A stretch of 41,772 nt of DNA from Pedobacter steynii. GTDB taxonomy: Bacteria > Bacteroidota > Bacteroidia > Sphingobacteriales > Sphingobacteriaceae. The DNA lies in the NCBI RefSeq assembly GCF_900103665.1, contig NZ_FNGY01000020.1, positions 1 through 41,772 on the forward strand. Reading direction: 5' to 3'. Both the position numbers and the translations under genes were made by a program. Shown piece after piece: positions 31,133 through 38,619 of the stretch (positions are counted from its first letter, which is position 1; each line of letters starts with the position of its first letter). Below the pieces are notes generated by a model. That model searched no databases. It had not been told where the DNA came from and worked only from the letters and a program-made list of their open reading frames with translations.

Positions 31133-32299
31133 CTACGAATAAGCTTCAGCCCTTTCCAGCAATGATTCCTTAACATATAAACTGGCTAACTTTTCAACTG
31201 CATAGTCGATTTCTTCTTCTGTATTGTAACGGCTGAAGGAAAAACGGAGGGTTGGTCTGCTGAAATCATAACCCAGGGCAGCAAGCACATGCGACCCGGC
31301 TCCGGAATGACTGTTACAGGCACTGCCTCCTGAAGCGGAGATCTGATGCTGATCCAGGTAATGAAGCGGACTGATCCCACTTTTCAGATCCGGAAGAGAA
31401 ACACTCAACACACTATTCAATGTCCCATGATGCTGCGCTGAATTCCCATTGAAGGAAATTCCCTGAATTTTATCAGTCAGCTTAAAAATCATTCTTTCCT
31501 TCAGTTTAACTAAATGTTTCTGGTTGGCCGACTGGTTTCGGTAGGCGATTTCCAATGCTTTTGCCAATCCCACAATTCCGGTTACATTTTCTGTACCTGC
31601 CCGTTGCTTATATTCCTGAGCACCACCATTGATCAATGGCTGTAATTTAAGCGCAGTATTCCGGTAAAGAAATCCCACCCCTTTTGGTCCGTGAAATTTA
31701 TGTGCAGATCCAACCAGAAAATCAACATTTAAAGATTGCGTATCGTACCGGTACTGGCCCATAGACTGAACAGTATCTGAGTGAAAAACAGCCCGGTACT
31801 TTCTACAGACTGCAGCAATAGATTCGATATCATTCAGATTTCCAATCTCATTATTTCCATGCATTACCGAAACAAAGGCTTGCTCACTGGCAGCAAGGAG
31901 TTGCTCCAGATGAGATAAGGAGATGTTCCCTCTTTCATCGTGCTTCAAATAGACAATCCGGATTTCGCCATTCTTTTCCAATGCCTTTAAGGTATGAAGT
32001 ACCGCATGATGTTCAAAAGGGGTAGTGATCGCCAGGCGGATCTTATGAGCACGGATGCCCGAAATGATGGCTGTATTGTCTGCCTCGGAACCTCCGGAAG
32101 TAAAAACGATATGGCCTGGTGTCGCATTTAACAGATCTGCAATGATCCCCCTGGATTGCTCAATGGCTACTCTCGCTTCCCTCCCATGGAAATGAGAAGA
32201 AGAAGGATTACCGAAGTTTTCAAATAAATAAGGCTCCATGGCCAAAAATACTTCTCTGTTTAATGGTGTTGTTGCAGCGTTGTCTAGATAAATTCTCAT
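31133..32299 (-). CDS. Cysteine desulfurase (NifS/IscS-like, class V aminotransferase)
   Basis: This 388-aa PLP enzyme converts cysteine to alanine and enzyme-bound persulfide. It has YLDNAATTP at 4-12, FTSGGSEADNTAI (66-78), the PLP lysine Lys201 in SAHKFHGPKG, AGTENV (234-239) and catalytic Cys328 in ASGGSACNSHSG. The spacing matches group I (NifS/IscS). No iscU or other Fe-S assembly gene is adjacent, so it may serve tRNA thiolation or general sulfur transfer. A SAM-I riboswitch about 100 nt upstream on the same strand indicates control by S-adenosylmethionine, which is unusual for this family. Confidence 0.92.
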   Translation of the reverse strand: MRIYLDNAATTPLNREVFLAMEPYLFENFGNPSSSHFHGREARVAIEQSRGIIADLLNATPGHIVFTSGGSEADNTAIISGIRAHKIRLAITTPFEHHAVLHTLKALEKNGEIRIVYLKHDERGNISLSHLEQLLAASEQAFVSVMHGNNEIGNLNDIESIAAVCRKYRAVFHSDTVQSMGQYRYDTQSLNVDFLVGSAHKFHGPKGVGFLYRNTALKLQPLINGGAQEYKQRAGTENVTGIVGLAKALEIAYRNQSANQKHLVKLKERMIFKLTDKIQGISFNGNSAQHHGTLNSVLSVSLPDLKSGISPLHYLDQHQISASGGSACNSHSGAGSHVLAALGYDFSRPTLRFSFSRYNTEEEIDYAVEKLASLYVKESLLERAEAYS

Positions 32300-32400
32300 G
32301 TTAATGGGTTTAATAGATTAATAAAAATCTACTTAATCAGCTTCGAGAAATAAGGCAATGGATGAGTCAAAGAGAAACCACAAGCATGGGTTTCAAACAA

Positions 32401-32499
32401 CTTATCTCTTCCGCAATTTTGCGGACAGGAATTAGCACCTTATTATTCAACAGGTTGCTAAGACATCACAGGGCCTTTCCCTCAGTCTTTCTGGATAAG
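32401..32499 (-). ncRNA. SAM-I (S-box) riboswitch
   Basis: The minus strand carries the S-box core in order: P1 strand CTTATC, ACTGAGGGA, GGCCC, GATG, TAGCAACC, AAGGTGCTAATTCC, a GTCCGCAAAATTGCGGA hairpin, and the closing P1 strand GATAAG. This 99-nt aptamer binds S-adenosylmethionine. It reads toward the cysteine desulfurase. The expression platform is not obvious; only a short hairpin at 32374-32394 is seen. Confidence 0.93.
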
Positions 32500-32503
32500 T
32501 AAA

Positions 32504-32532
32504 TAAATGTAAGAACAATTACTGTCAGCAAA
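32504..32532 (-). promoter_or_regulatory. Promoter of the SAM riboswitch transcript
   Basis: Minus strand TTTG (32529-32532), 17 bp, then TACATTTA (32504-32511), one base off TAnnTTTG. The predicted start is about 32499, the first base of aptamer stem P1. Confidence 0.65.
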
Positions 32533-32662
32533 GATATGATAAAGACTACTAATTTCATAGACTTTATTAAAAAAAATTAAAAATCGAAGAATTTCAGTCA
32601 CACAATTGCTACTTCTACCTAACATTTAACTTTTTTTTCCTTAAAGTCAGGATTCATTTACA

Positions 32663-32670
32663 TATTTTTG
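32663..32670 (+). promoter_or_regulatory. -7 element for the CDP-alcohol transferase gene
   Basis: TATTTTTG matches TAnnTTTG perfectly, 36 bp before the ATG at 32707. No TTG is seen at the usual upstream position. Confidence 0.5.
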
Positions 32671-32706
32671 CGGGATATTCGAAAAGAATAGTTTTATAAA
32701 GCCTGA

Positions 32707-33432
32707 ATGGAAGAAAACAAATTGAGAGAAGACGTGCGCCCGGTAACCGGCGACAACAGTATTTTAAAAAGAATATTCCAGGATAGAAAGAGAACTAATA
32801 TTTTAAGTGGTGTGGAGCAAAGCACCATTTCCTATCTCGTGAAACGGGTTCCTTCCTTTATTACTTCAGATATGCTCACCTTTATCGGTACCGCAGGTTC
32901 TGTATTGGTACTGTTAGGATTTATCCTTGCCACCTATGTCAGCAGAGAATACCTGTTGCTTGGCGTATTAGGCCTGGCCATTAACTGGTTTGGTGATTCA
33001 TTGGATGGCAGGATTGCTTATTATAGAAATATCCCCCGCAAATGGTATGGCTTTTCACTAGACATCATCATGGACTGGGTCAGCACCGTACTCATTGGTT
33101 TAGGCTACCTTGTTTATGCGAGAAATGAATATGAGCTCATTGCCTTCGTTTTTGTAGTTCTTTATGGCTGGGCGATGATCATTTCGCAACTCCGTTATAA
33201 GATCACCGACATTTACAGCATTGATGCAGGCCTGGTTGGCCCTACCGAAATCAGGATCATCCTCGCCCTGATCATCATTCTGGAAGTCCTGTTCGGACAT
33301 TTAATAGAATATTTTGCAGCAGCCATCTGTGTTACCTTATTTATTATTAATTTCATAGATACCCGGAAGTTATTAAAGCTTGGTGACATCAGGGATAAAG
33401 CCGAACGGGAAGCAAAGAAAAACGCCATTTAA
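32707..33432 (+). CDS. CDP-alcohol phosphatidyltransferase-like membrane protein
   Basis: This 241-aa multi-pass protein has the catalytic pattern of CDP-alcohol phosphatidyltransferases: DSLDGRIA around residue 98, then GFSLDIIMD, supplying the four conserved Asp. The canonical DGxxAR is altered to DGRIAYYR, with the Arg displaced by two residues. About five or six hydrophobic segments follow a charged N-terminus of about 45 residues. The family joins an alcohol to a CDP-activated lipid or phosphate at the membrane. Its stop overlaps the start of a GtrA-family gene (TAATG), suggesting joint action in lipid-linked or cell-surface glycan chemistry; substrate unknown. Confidence 0.8.
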   Translation: MEENKLREDVRPVTGDNSILKRIFQDRKRTNILSGVEQSTISYLVKRVPSFITSDMLTFIGTAGSVLVLLGFILATYVSREYLLLGVLGLAINWFGDSLDGRIAYYRNIPRKWYGFSLDIIMDWVSTVLIGLGYLVYARNEYELIAFVFVVLYGWAMIISQLRYKITDIYSIDAGLVGPTEIRIILALIIILEVLFGHLIEYFAAAICVTLFIINFIDTRKLLKLGDIRDKAEREAKKNAI

Positions 33433-33878
33433 TGAGTTTCATGAAATCTGTATATGTTTTTGCCAAGGCACAGGTTTCGGCTTTTTCCGGTGGAATGCTG
33501 GATTATGGGACCATGATTCTCTGTACCGAGCTATTGCACATCCATTATACCATTTCCATCGCCATTGGCGGCATTATCGGAGCTGTTGCGAACTTCTCGA
33601 TCAACCGTTACTGGACTTTTAATGCCGGTCAGGCCCATAGATCTCCCGTTGGCGGTCAACTGGCAAAATTCATCTTTGTCGTGGCAGGAAGTATTGCACT
33701 AAAATCTTCAGGTACCTGGCTTTTTACCAACTGGCTCCATATCGATTATAAGATCACCAGAATCATGGTAGACATCATCGTTTCTTTGAGTTTCAACTAT
33801 GTTTTACAGAAGTATTGGGTATTTAAAAAAACGGCTCCGGAATTAAAAACACCACAAAAGGAGGAGATAAAGGCCTAA
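33432..33878 (+). CDS. GtrA-family membrane protein
   Basis: This 148-aa protein has four TM segments. Family features include FSGGMLDYGTMILCTELL near the start, GAVANFSINRYWTF in the middle and SFNYVLQKYWVFK near the end. GtrA-like proteins are implicated in moving lipid-linked sugars across the membrane or in exopolysaccharide synthesis. It starts in the stop codon of the preceding CDP-alcohol transferase gene, so the two are translationally coupled. The C-terminal tail is charged and cytoplasmic. Confidence 0.85.
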   Translation: MSFMKSVYVFAKAQVSAFSGGMLDYGTMILCTELLHIHYTISIAIGGIIGAVANFSINRYWTFNAGQAHRSPVGGQLAKFIFVVAGSIALKSSGTWLFTNWLHIDYKITRIMVDIIVSLSFNYVLQKYWVFKKTAPELKTPQKEEIKA

Positions 33879-33971
33879 TCTGAGCTATCCGACAAGAGCA
33901 ACAGAAAACAAATCAGTAAATAGTACCATTTTATGAAGAATTAATACCGCTTATAAATCAGGGGTAAGCAG

Positions 33972-33979
33972 TATCTTTG
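33972..33979 (+). promoter_or_regulatory. -7 element directly before an AraC-type gene
   Basis: TATCTTTG is a perfect TAnnTTTG and ends 3 bp before the ATG at 33983. If used, the transcript would begin at or within the start codon, so the mRNA would be leaderless or initiation would lie slightly off consensus. Confidence 0.5.
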
Positions 33980-33982
33980 TAT

Positions 33983-34852
33983 ATGAAAAATGACATCCCT
34001 GTTTACGACATCAGTACTTTTGAGGAATACAAAAATGCCGGTATCCTTGTCAGCAGATTTGGGCATTATTCTAAACAGTATTTACACTTACATTCCGCAC
34101 ACCGCCACTCTTTTTACCATTTGGTTTATTTTACCAGTGGCAGTGGTACACAAACTATAGATTTTCAGAATTACCCGGTAATGCCTGGTTTGATTTACTT
34201 TATGACCCCGGGACAGGTGCACAGCTGGTCTTTTAACACAGAGGTAGAAGGTTATATCATCAATTTTTCTGAGGATTATTTCAAATCCTTTTTATACAAC
34301 CCCCTATATCTGGAGAACTTCAGCTTCTTTGACGAACATTCCGGAGATGCGGTATTGGTATTGCCCAATGAAGCAAGAGAGAAAGTTGCGGCCCTCTTTG
34401 AAGAGATTCTTAACGAAGGAAAAGAAGCACGTGCCTTTGATGCTGACCTGGTCAGGATCTTAATGTTAAACATCTTTATCCAGGTATCCAGAGGCCTGAG
34501 CCTGAAACAGCAGTCCCAAACCAATTCTTATAACCAAACCCTGTTGAAGAGCTTTAAAAAATTAATCGAAACCAATTTTATTGAATTGAGGTTTCCTAAA
34601 CAATATGCGGAGTTATTATACATTACCCCAAATCATTTAAATGCATTATGCAATGACCTTTTGGGCGTTCCTGCAGGGCAACTGATCCGCGACAGGGTAA
34701 TTTTAGAAGCCAAGCGATTGTTGATCAATATGGAACTTTCCATCGCGGAAATCTCGGAGAAACTCGCTTTTAGTGACCACTCCTATTTCATTAAATTCTT
34801 TAAAAAACAGGTGGGAGCAACACCAGATAAATTCAGAAAACAAGACAATTAA
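33983..34852 (+). CDS. AraC-family transcriptional regulator with cupin sensor domain
   Basis: This 289-aa regulator has an N-terminal cupin-like ligand domain with HSAHRHSFYHLVYFTSG (about 37-53) and MPGLIYFMTPGQVHSW, and a C-terminal AraC DNA-binding domain (about 185-289). The latter has PKQYAELLYITPNHLNALC and SIAEISEKLAFSDHSYFIKFFKKQ as the two HTH motifs. I chose ATG 33983; a TTG at 33977 is in frame but lies inside a perfect promoter element, so it is unlikely. The DUF983 gene follows after 11 bp and may be cotranscribed. Ligand unknown. Confidence 0.88.
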   Translation: MKNDIPVYDISTFEEYKNAGILVSRFGHYSKQYLHLHSAHRHSFYHLVYFTSGSGTQTIDFQNYPVMPGLIYFMTPGQVHSWSFNTEVEGYIINFSEDYFKSFLYNPLYLENFSFFDEHSGDAVLVLPNEAREKVAALFEEILNEGKEARAFDADLVRILMLNIFIQVSRGLSLKQQSQTNSYNQTLLKSFKKLIETNFIELRFPKQYAELLYITPNHLNALCNDLLGVPAGQLIRDRVILEAKRLLINMELSIAEISEKLAFSDHSYFIKFFKKQVGATPDKFRKQDN

Positions 34853-34863
34853 AACACACAGAT

Positions 34864-35304
34864 ATGAGCAGCACAGATCAATTAAATCATACACCACACG
34901 TTTCTCAATGGTATGGCATTACACATTCCAAATGCCCAAGATGCAGAGAAGGTAAAGTTTTCACCGGCGCTACTTATGGCTTCAAAGTGCAGAAAATGAA
35001 CGAACGTTGTCCGCATTGCGATTTGAAGTTTGAGCGTGAACCCGGATACTTTTATGTAGCGATGTTTGTGAGCTATGCCATGAATGTTGCGCAAATGATT
35101 TCCATGAGCGTTGCTGCTTATGTTTTAGGCCTACCCTTGACTTATGAGAACCTATGGTATTATGTAGGCATCCTTCTGGTAGGTGTATTTTTATTCTCCC
35201 CTTTCAATTACCGCTATTCCAGAATGGTGCTATTATATTGGTTATCTCCGGGATTACATTATGATCCCTCAAAAGTAAAAAAGCAACCCCTAACGGTTCA
35301 ATAA
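34864..35304 (+). CDS. DUF983 family protein
   Basis: This 146-aa protein has an N-terminal zinc-ribbon-like pair, CPRC near residue 25 and CPHC near residue 47, separated by the family's GFKVQKMNERC stretch. FEREPGYFYVAMFVSYAMN leads into two TM segments (about 64-86 and 92-112). DUF983 has no established function, and the family occurs in alphaproteobacteria and Bacteroidota. Its position 11 bp after an AraC regulator suggests a common transcript. A strong terminator follows at 35320-35360. Confidence 0.88.
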   Translation: MSSTDQLNHTPHVSQWYGITHSKCPRCREGKVFTGATYGFKVQKMNERCPHCDLKFEREPGYFYVAMFVSYAMNVAQMISMSVAAYVLGLPLTYENLWYYVGILLVGVFLFSPFNYRYSRMVLLYWLSPGLHYDPSKVKKQPLTVQ

Positions 35305-35319
35305 TTCAACAATCCCCCG

Positions 35320-35360
35320 GTAAAAAGGGTTGACGGGAAATACCTGTCACCCCTTTTTAC
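35320..35360. terminator. Bidirectional intrinsic terminator
   Basis: GTAAAAAGGGTTGACGG and the arm CTGTCACCCCTTTTTAC form a stem of about 15 bp with one G-U pair, carrying A-run and T-run on opposite sides. It lies between the convergent DUF983 gene and the AraC gene at 35407. Confidence 0.8.
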
Positions 35361-35406
35361 TGATCAATAGGTTCTGCTGCTGTTCGCCAGGCATAAGGAT
35401 CATTTC

Positions 35407-36207
35407 TTAAGGAACCATCATTTCCTGCGGACGAAGACCGAGCACCTTGTAAAAGGTATTGCTAAAGGTAGAAACGCTGTCATATCCAACCTTCATCGCC
35501 ACACTCTTTACATTCTCTCCTGAAACAGAAAGTAACTCTACCGCTTTTATAATTTTATACAATTTGATATATCCGGCCACGGTAATTCCAATATCCTGCT
35601 TAAAAAGCCGTTCCATGGTTCGCGCAGAAAGGTTAAACCGCGCTGCTACCCCGGGTATTTTCAGTTCATTCGCCATGTCCCCTCCTGTTTCCACACATTC
35701 CGTCAGGTAATCGATCATGCGGGCAATCCGCGGATCCCGGGGGACAGGGAGTACCAAAGGCAGGGCAGCATTAAAAGTCAGCGGTAAAATCCCGATCAGT
35801 GCTTTAAGAAAATCCAGCTCCAGCGCGTCTTCTTCTTCCAAACGGGACCATTGTTCTGTAAAAAGGATCATCTCCCGCAATACTTTAGAAGTATGAAAGA
35901 TATTCAGTTCCTGAAAAAAGGGATCATTGGCCGTTTTACTCAAGAAGATACAACGGAGATAAACCTGCTTTACGGGACTGGATGTCCGGTGTACCAAACC
36001 GGGAGGAATCCAGGCACAATGATGTGTAGGGAGTAAATAAGTCCTTTCCGCAGTATGCAGGTATTGCACCCCTTTTTCGACAAAGATCAGCTGCCCCATA
36101 TGATGTGCATGCCATTCGTCAGAAAACTTCCAATCGGCCTCATGCCATACATAAGCCTCTTTTTGTACCGCATCAACGGTTAAATGACAAAACCTCGCTC
36201 TATCCAT
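35407..36207 (-). CDS. AraC-family regulator, cupin type
   Basis: This 266-aa regulator has an N-terminal cupin (WHAHHMGQLIFVEKGVQYLH near 31-50; HHCAWIPPGLVHRTS) and a C-terminal AraC domain with ARFNLSARTMERLFKQD and NVKSVAMKVGYDSVSTFSNTF. The arrangement resembles NimR/YdeC-type regulators that control a divergent neighbour. The flavodoxin-RidA gene starts 95 bp away on the opposite strand and is the likely target. Its own -7 element TATATTTG is at 36233-36240, and a TAACATGTTA palindrome at 36219-36228 could be an operator. Confidence 0.87.
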   Translation of the reverse strand: MDRARFCHLTVDAVQKEAYVWHEADWKFSDEWHAHHMGQLIFVEKGVQYLHTAERTYLLPTHHCAWIPPGLVHRTSSPVKQVYLRCIFLSKTANDPFFQELNIFHTSKVLREMILFTEQWSRLEEEDALELDFLKALIGILPLTFNAALPLVLPVPRDPRIARMIDYLTECVETGGDMANELKIPGVAARFNLSARTMERLFKQDIGITVAGYIKLYKIIKAVELLSVSGENVKSVAMKVGYDSVSTFSNTFYKVLGLRPQEMMVP

Positions 36208-36218
36208 TTGTCGTATAT

Positions 36219-36240
36219 TAACATGTTATTGGCAAATATA
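36219..36240 (-). promoter_or_regulatory. Promoter element and palindrome in the divergent region
   Basis: TAACATGTTA (36219-36228) is a perfect 10-bp palindrome, next to TATATTTG (36233-36240, minus strand), a perfect -7 element for the AraC gene. A palindrome just downstream of a promoter fits autoregulation; function is inferred. Confidence 0.45.
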
Positions 36241-36302
36241 GACATTTAAAGACAGCCCGGTTTCCAGACCTTTGTGCTTATAAATCTTAAATCAATAATC
36301 AC

Positions 36303-37511
36303 ATGGATTCTGTAAACTCAATGCGCATCAAAACAGGTATTTTAATATTTCTATCGTTGTTTAGCTGTTCATTATTAAAAGCACAAAGTAAAATGACCGA
36401 TCATAATTCAGAAATAAAGGTCCTCGTTCTCTTCAATACAGAAAGCGGCGGCACCTATAAAATGGCGAAGGAGATTGCTGCCGGCGTAGAAAAGTTATCC
36501 GGCGCAAAGGCAACCCTGAAACAGGTGCCGAGAATTAAACCATTGGAAAATGAGGCCAGGCAAGCCTTTGGCAATATTCCATATGCAAACATCAATGAAT
36601 TAGCGGAATACGATGGGATCGCCTTCGGCTCTGCGGTTCATTTTGGAAATATGTCTGCAGACATGCGTTATTTCCTGGATCAATCGGTTGGCCTTTGGAC
36701 TGCCCATAAGCTGGAAGGAAAACCGGCTACAGTATTTATGTCTGCAGGAAGTGGCGCGGGCAGAGAAGGCGCAATATTGTCTTTCTGGAATACCCTTGCG
36801 GTACATGGAATGACGATCGTATCTCCCGGAATCATGGGTGCTTCAGAAATCGACAGATCTATTCCTCAGGGAAACACCGTATTTGGTGCTTCTTCCCTTT
36901 CCGGTGCTACCGGCGACAGGCCTTCAAAAGGAGAATTGCACATCGCAGCATTGCAGGGATATGCCCTGGCTAAAGCAGCAAAAGGATATCAGTTGACAAA
37001 AACGGAGACAAGTCCTGCGACTGTTCCATTAACACCCTCATCCCAAAAGGTTAGCCGTATCGAGGCCCGGTTAAAAGAATTAAACATTGTACTTCCCGCT
37101 GCCCCTGCTCCTGTTGGGAATTATACCCCTTTCCGGATTTCAGGTAAACAGGTATTTATCAATCAGATTGCTTTAAAAGCGGGCAAGGTAGAACACCCGG
37201 GAATCATCGGTACTGAGGTAACCGAAGAACAGGCTAAGCTCGCCACCCGTCAGACTTTATTAAACGTTCTTGCAGTCTTAAAACAAGCCGCGGGCGGAGA
37301 TCTGGACCGGGTGAAACAGGCGGTACAGTTAACAGGTTTCTTTTATACCCCTGCCGGTTATACCAAACATGCCGTACTGATGAACGAAGCTTCTAATCTT
37401 CTCGTAGAAATTCTTGGCGGGAGCGGAATGCATACCAGAGCTACTGTTGGTGCGTCCTCCCTGCCAATGAATTCTTCAGTGGAGATCCAGGCTATTTTTG
37501 AGCTGGAATAA
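36303..37511 (+). CDS. Exported flavodoxin (WrbA-like)-RidA fusion protein
   Basis: This 402-aa protein has three parts. The N-terminus carries a signal sequence (about residues 8-28, hydrophobic ILIFLSLFS then CSLLKAQ); Cys22 in LFSC is a weak lipobox, so it may be a lipoprotein or be cut after LKA. Residues about 38-230 form a flavodoxin/WrbA-like domain (VLVLFNTESGGTYKMAKEI, AVHFGNMSADMRYFLDQ, GSGAGREGA). Residues about 249-402 are a RidA/YjgF-type domain (SRIEARLKELNIVLP, APVGNYTPF, RATVGASSLPMNSSVEIQAI), with Arg379 and Glu394 at conserved active-site positions. RidA proteins hydrolyse reactive imines or enamines; flavodoxin-like WrbA reduces quinones. Divergent from an AraC regulator. 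Its 3' end overlaps the DinB-like gene by 20 bp tail to tail. Confidence 0.85.
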   Translation: MDSVNSMRIKTGILIFLSLFSCSLLKAQSKMTDHNSEIKVLVLFNTESGGTYKMAKEIAAGVEKLSGAKATLKQVPRIKPLENEARQAFGNIPYANINELAEYDGIAFGSAVHFGNMSADMRYFLDQSVGLWTAHKLEGKPATVFMSAGSGAGREGAILSFWNTLAVHGMTIVSPGIMGASEIDRSIPQGNTVFGASSLSGATGDRPSKGELHIAALQGYALAKAAKGYQLTKTETSPATVPLTPSSQKVSRIEARLKELNIVLPAAPAPVGNYTPFRISGKQVFINQIALKAGKVEHPGIIGTEVTEEQAKLATRQTLLNVLAVLKQAAGGDLDRVKQAVQLTGFFYTPAGYTKHAVLMNEASNLLVEILGGSGMHTRATVGASSLPMNSSVEIQAIFELE

Positions 37512-37959
37512 CCGTTGTCCCCAACAACCTTCTGTGGTAATTGATTTGACCTGTATGGTAGGCCAGATGAGCCAGTAAATGACACAACATAAAATCGATC
37601 GTCTGGCCTTCATGCACGTCTTTAATCACTTTAGGGTAAGGTGCAGCAACATCTTCAATGCGCTTAATGCTTTCTATAACTTCATCTTTGAGTGCATAAA
37701 GTTCTTTTAGCAACTCCGCATAACTGAACCTTTTGGAGTTAAACTCCGCATCTCTGTCGCGCTGATAAGGAAAACCAGCAAGCGGCTCCGTCACAAAGGT
37801 TTTTAAATTCCCAATCAGGTGCTGGGCAAGATGCCCTGCAGAATTACTGATCATTGGCGCAACCAGCCAGATTTCCTCCGGATCGGTATAAGCTTCCATT
37901 TCGGTGATCAACCTTTGTAAATCTCTGTCGTAAATATGGATATAATCGTTCTGAGTCAT
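37492..37959 (-). CDS. DinB-like four-helix-bundle protein
   Basis: This 155-aa protein resembles the DinB/YfiT superfamily of small metal-binding four-helix bundles. Candidate metal ligands are His43 and His47 in GHLAQHLIG, and a late LLAHLAYHTGQINYHRRLL with two spaced His. The DinB superfamily includes thiol-dependent S-transferases and proteins of unknown role; nothing here specifies the substrate. The last six codons and stop overlap the convergent flavodoxin-RidA gene by 20 bp. No signal peptide. Confidence 0.78.
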   Translation of the reverse strand: MTQNDYIHIYDRDLQRLITEMEAYTDPEEIWLVAPMISNSAGHLAQHLIGNLKTFVTEPLAGFPYQRDRDAEFNSKRFSYAELLKELYALKDEVIESIKRIEDVAAPYPKVIKDVHEGQTIDFMLCHLLAHLAYHTGQINYHRRLLGTTVIPAQK

Positions 37960-38063
37960 GTTTTTTATGCTTACTCAAAATTGGTTAAAAAAAGAGGATT
38001 TGTAAAGCACAATACCCTAAATAAAACAATCCAGAGGCATTCTTAATTACAACACCTCCGATC

Positions 38064-38537
38064 TTATTCGTTAAAATAATACTGCATTTCCTGATTGATC
38101 TCTTTCCTCATATCTGCCAGACGGATCGCATATTTCTGAAGAGCTTTCTCTTCTTCTGTTTCAGGAACCCATTCCGGAACAGGTACCGTTTTCCCGGCAT
38201 CGTCTACCGCAGCAAAGACAATGACACAATGGGTTGCTTTGACCTCTGCTTTTGTCTTAGGATTGATGGTCATGATGTCCACACCAATATGCATGCTTGT
38301 TCTTCCCGTATAGATAATTCTGGCCTGGACCTCGACAATGTCGCCGATATGAATCGGATTCACAAAACGGATCCCTCCAACATATACGGTCACGCAATAC
38401 TGACTGCTATATTTCACCGCGCAGGTATAAGCGGTCTGGTCAATCCATTTCATCACCGCCCCACCATGGACCTTACCGCCAAAATTTACATCTCCAGGTT
38501 CGCTCAGGAAGCGAAAAGTAATCATGTTCTTCTGCAT
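38064..38537 (-). CDS. Acyl-CoA thioesterase, hotdog fold (YciA/BACH type)
   Basis: This 157-aa hotdog-fold enzyme hydrolyses acyl-CoA thioesters. The N-terminus has DVNFGGKVHGGAVMKWIDQTA, which contains the family's catalytic Asp (Asp33) and HGG. The central FVNPIHIGDIVEVQARIIYTGRTS is typical of YciA/BFIT/BACH proteins. A charged C-terminal tail of about 40 residues follows. It is probably transcribed alone or with the DinB-like gene 104 bp downstream. Confidence 0.9.
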   Translation of the reverse strand: MQKNMITFRFLSEPGDVNFGGKVHGGAVMKWIDQTAYTCAVKYSSQYCVTVYVGGIRFVNPIHIGDIVEVQARIIYTGRTSMHIGVDIMTINPKTKAEVKATHCVIVFAAVDDAGKTVPVPEWVPETEEEKALQKYAIRLADMRKEINQEMQYYFNE

Positions 38538-38619
38538 AACGCATAAATAAAGGTTGAACTTAATAAGTTAAATTTCCCTTATTTATTGCTTTTATCCTAG
38601 ACAAAAACACATTCTTTTG

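Larger units (their letters stand above)
32300..32706. other. 407-bp intergenic region with SAM riboswitch and divergent promoters
   Basis: On the minus strand it holds the riboswitch promoter, aptamer and a roughly 100-nt expression platform leading to the desulfurase. The platform has a 6-bp hairpin, GAAACC/GGTTTC (32374-32394), followed by a weak T-rich tract. On the plus strand TATTTTTG at 32663-32670 probably serves the gene at 32707. A 30-codon minus ORF (32466-32558) overlaps the aptamer. Confidence 0.6.

Noticed and set aside
32374..32394. Strong terminator as the SAM riboswitch expression platform
   Set aside because: The stem is only 6 bp and the following T tract is broken (TCTTTGAC), so I could not call it a terminator; mechanism left open.
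33977..33982. TTG start for the AraC-family gene
   Set aside because: The TTG lies within a perfect TAnnTTTG promoter element; ATG 33983 is a better start and loses only two residues.
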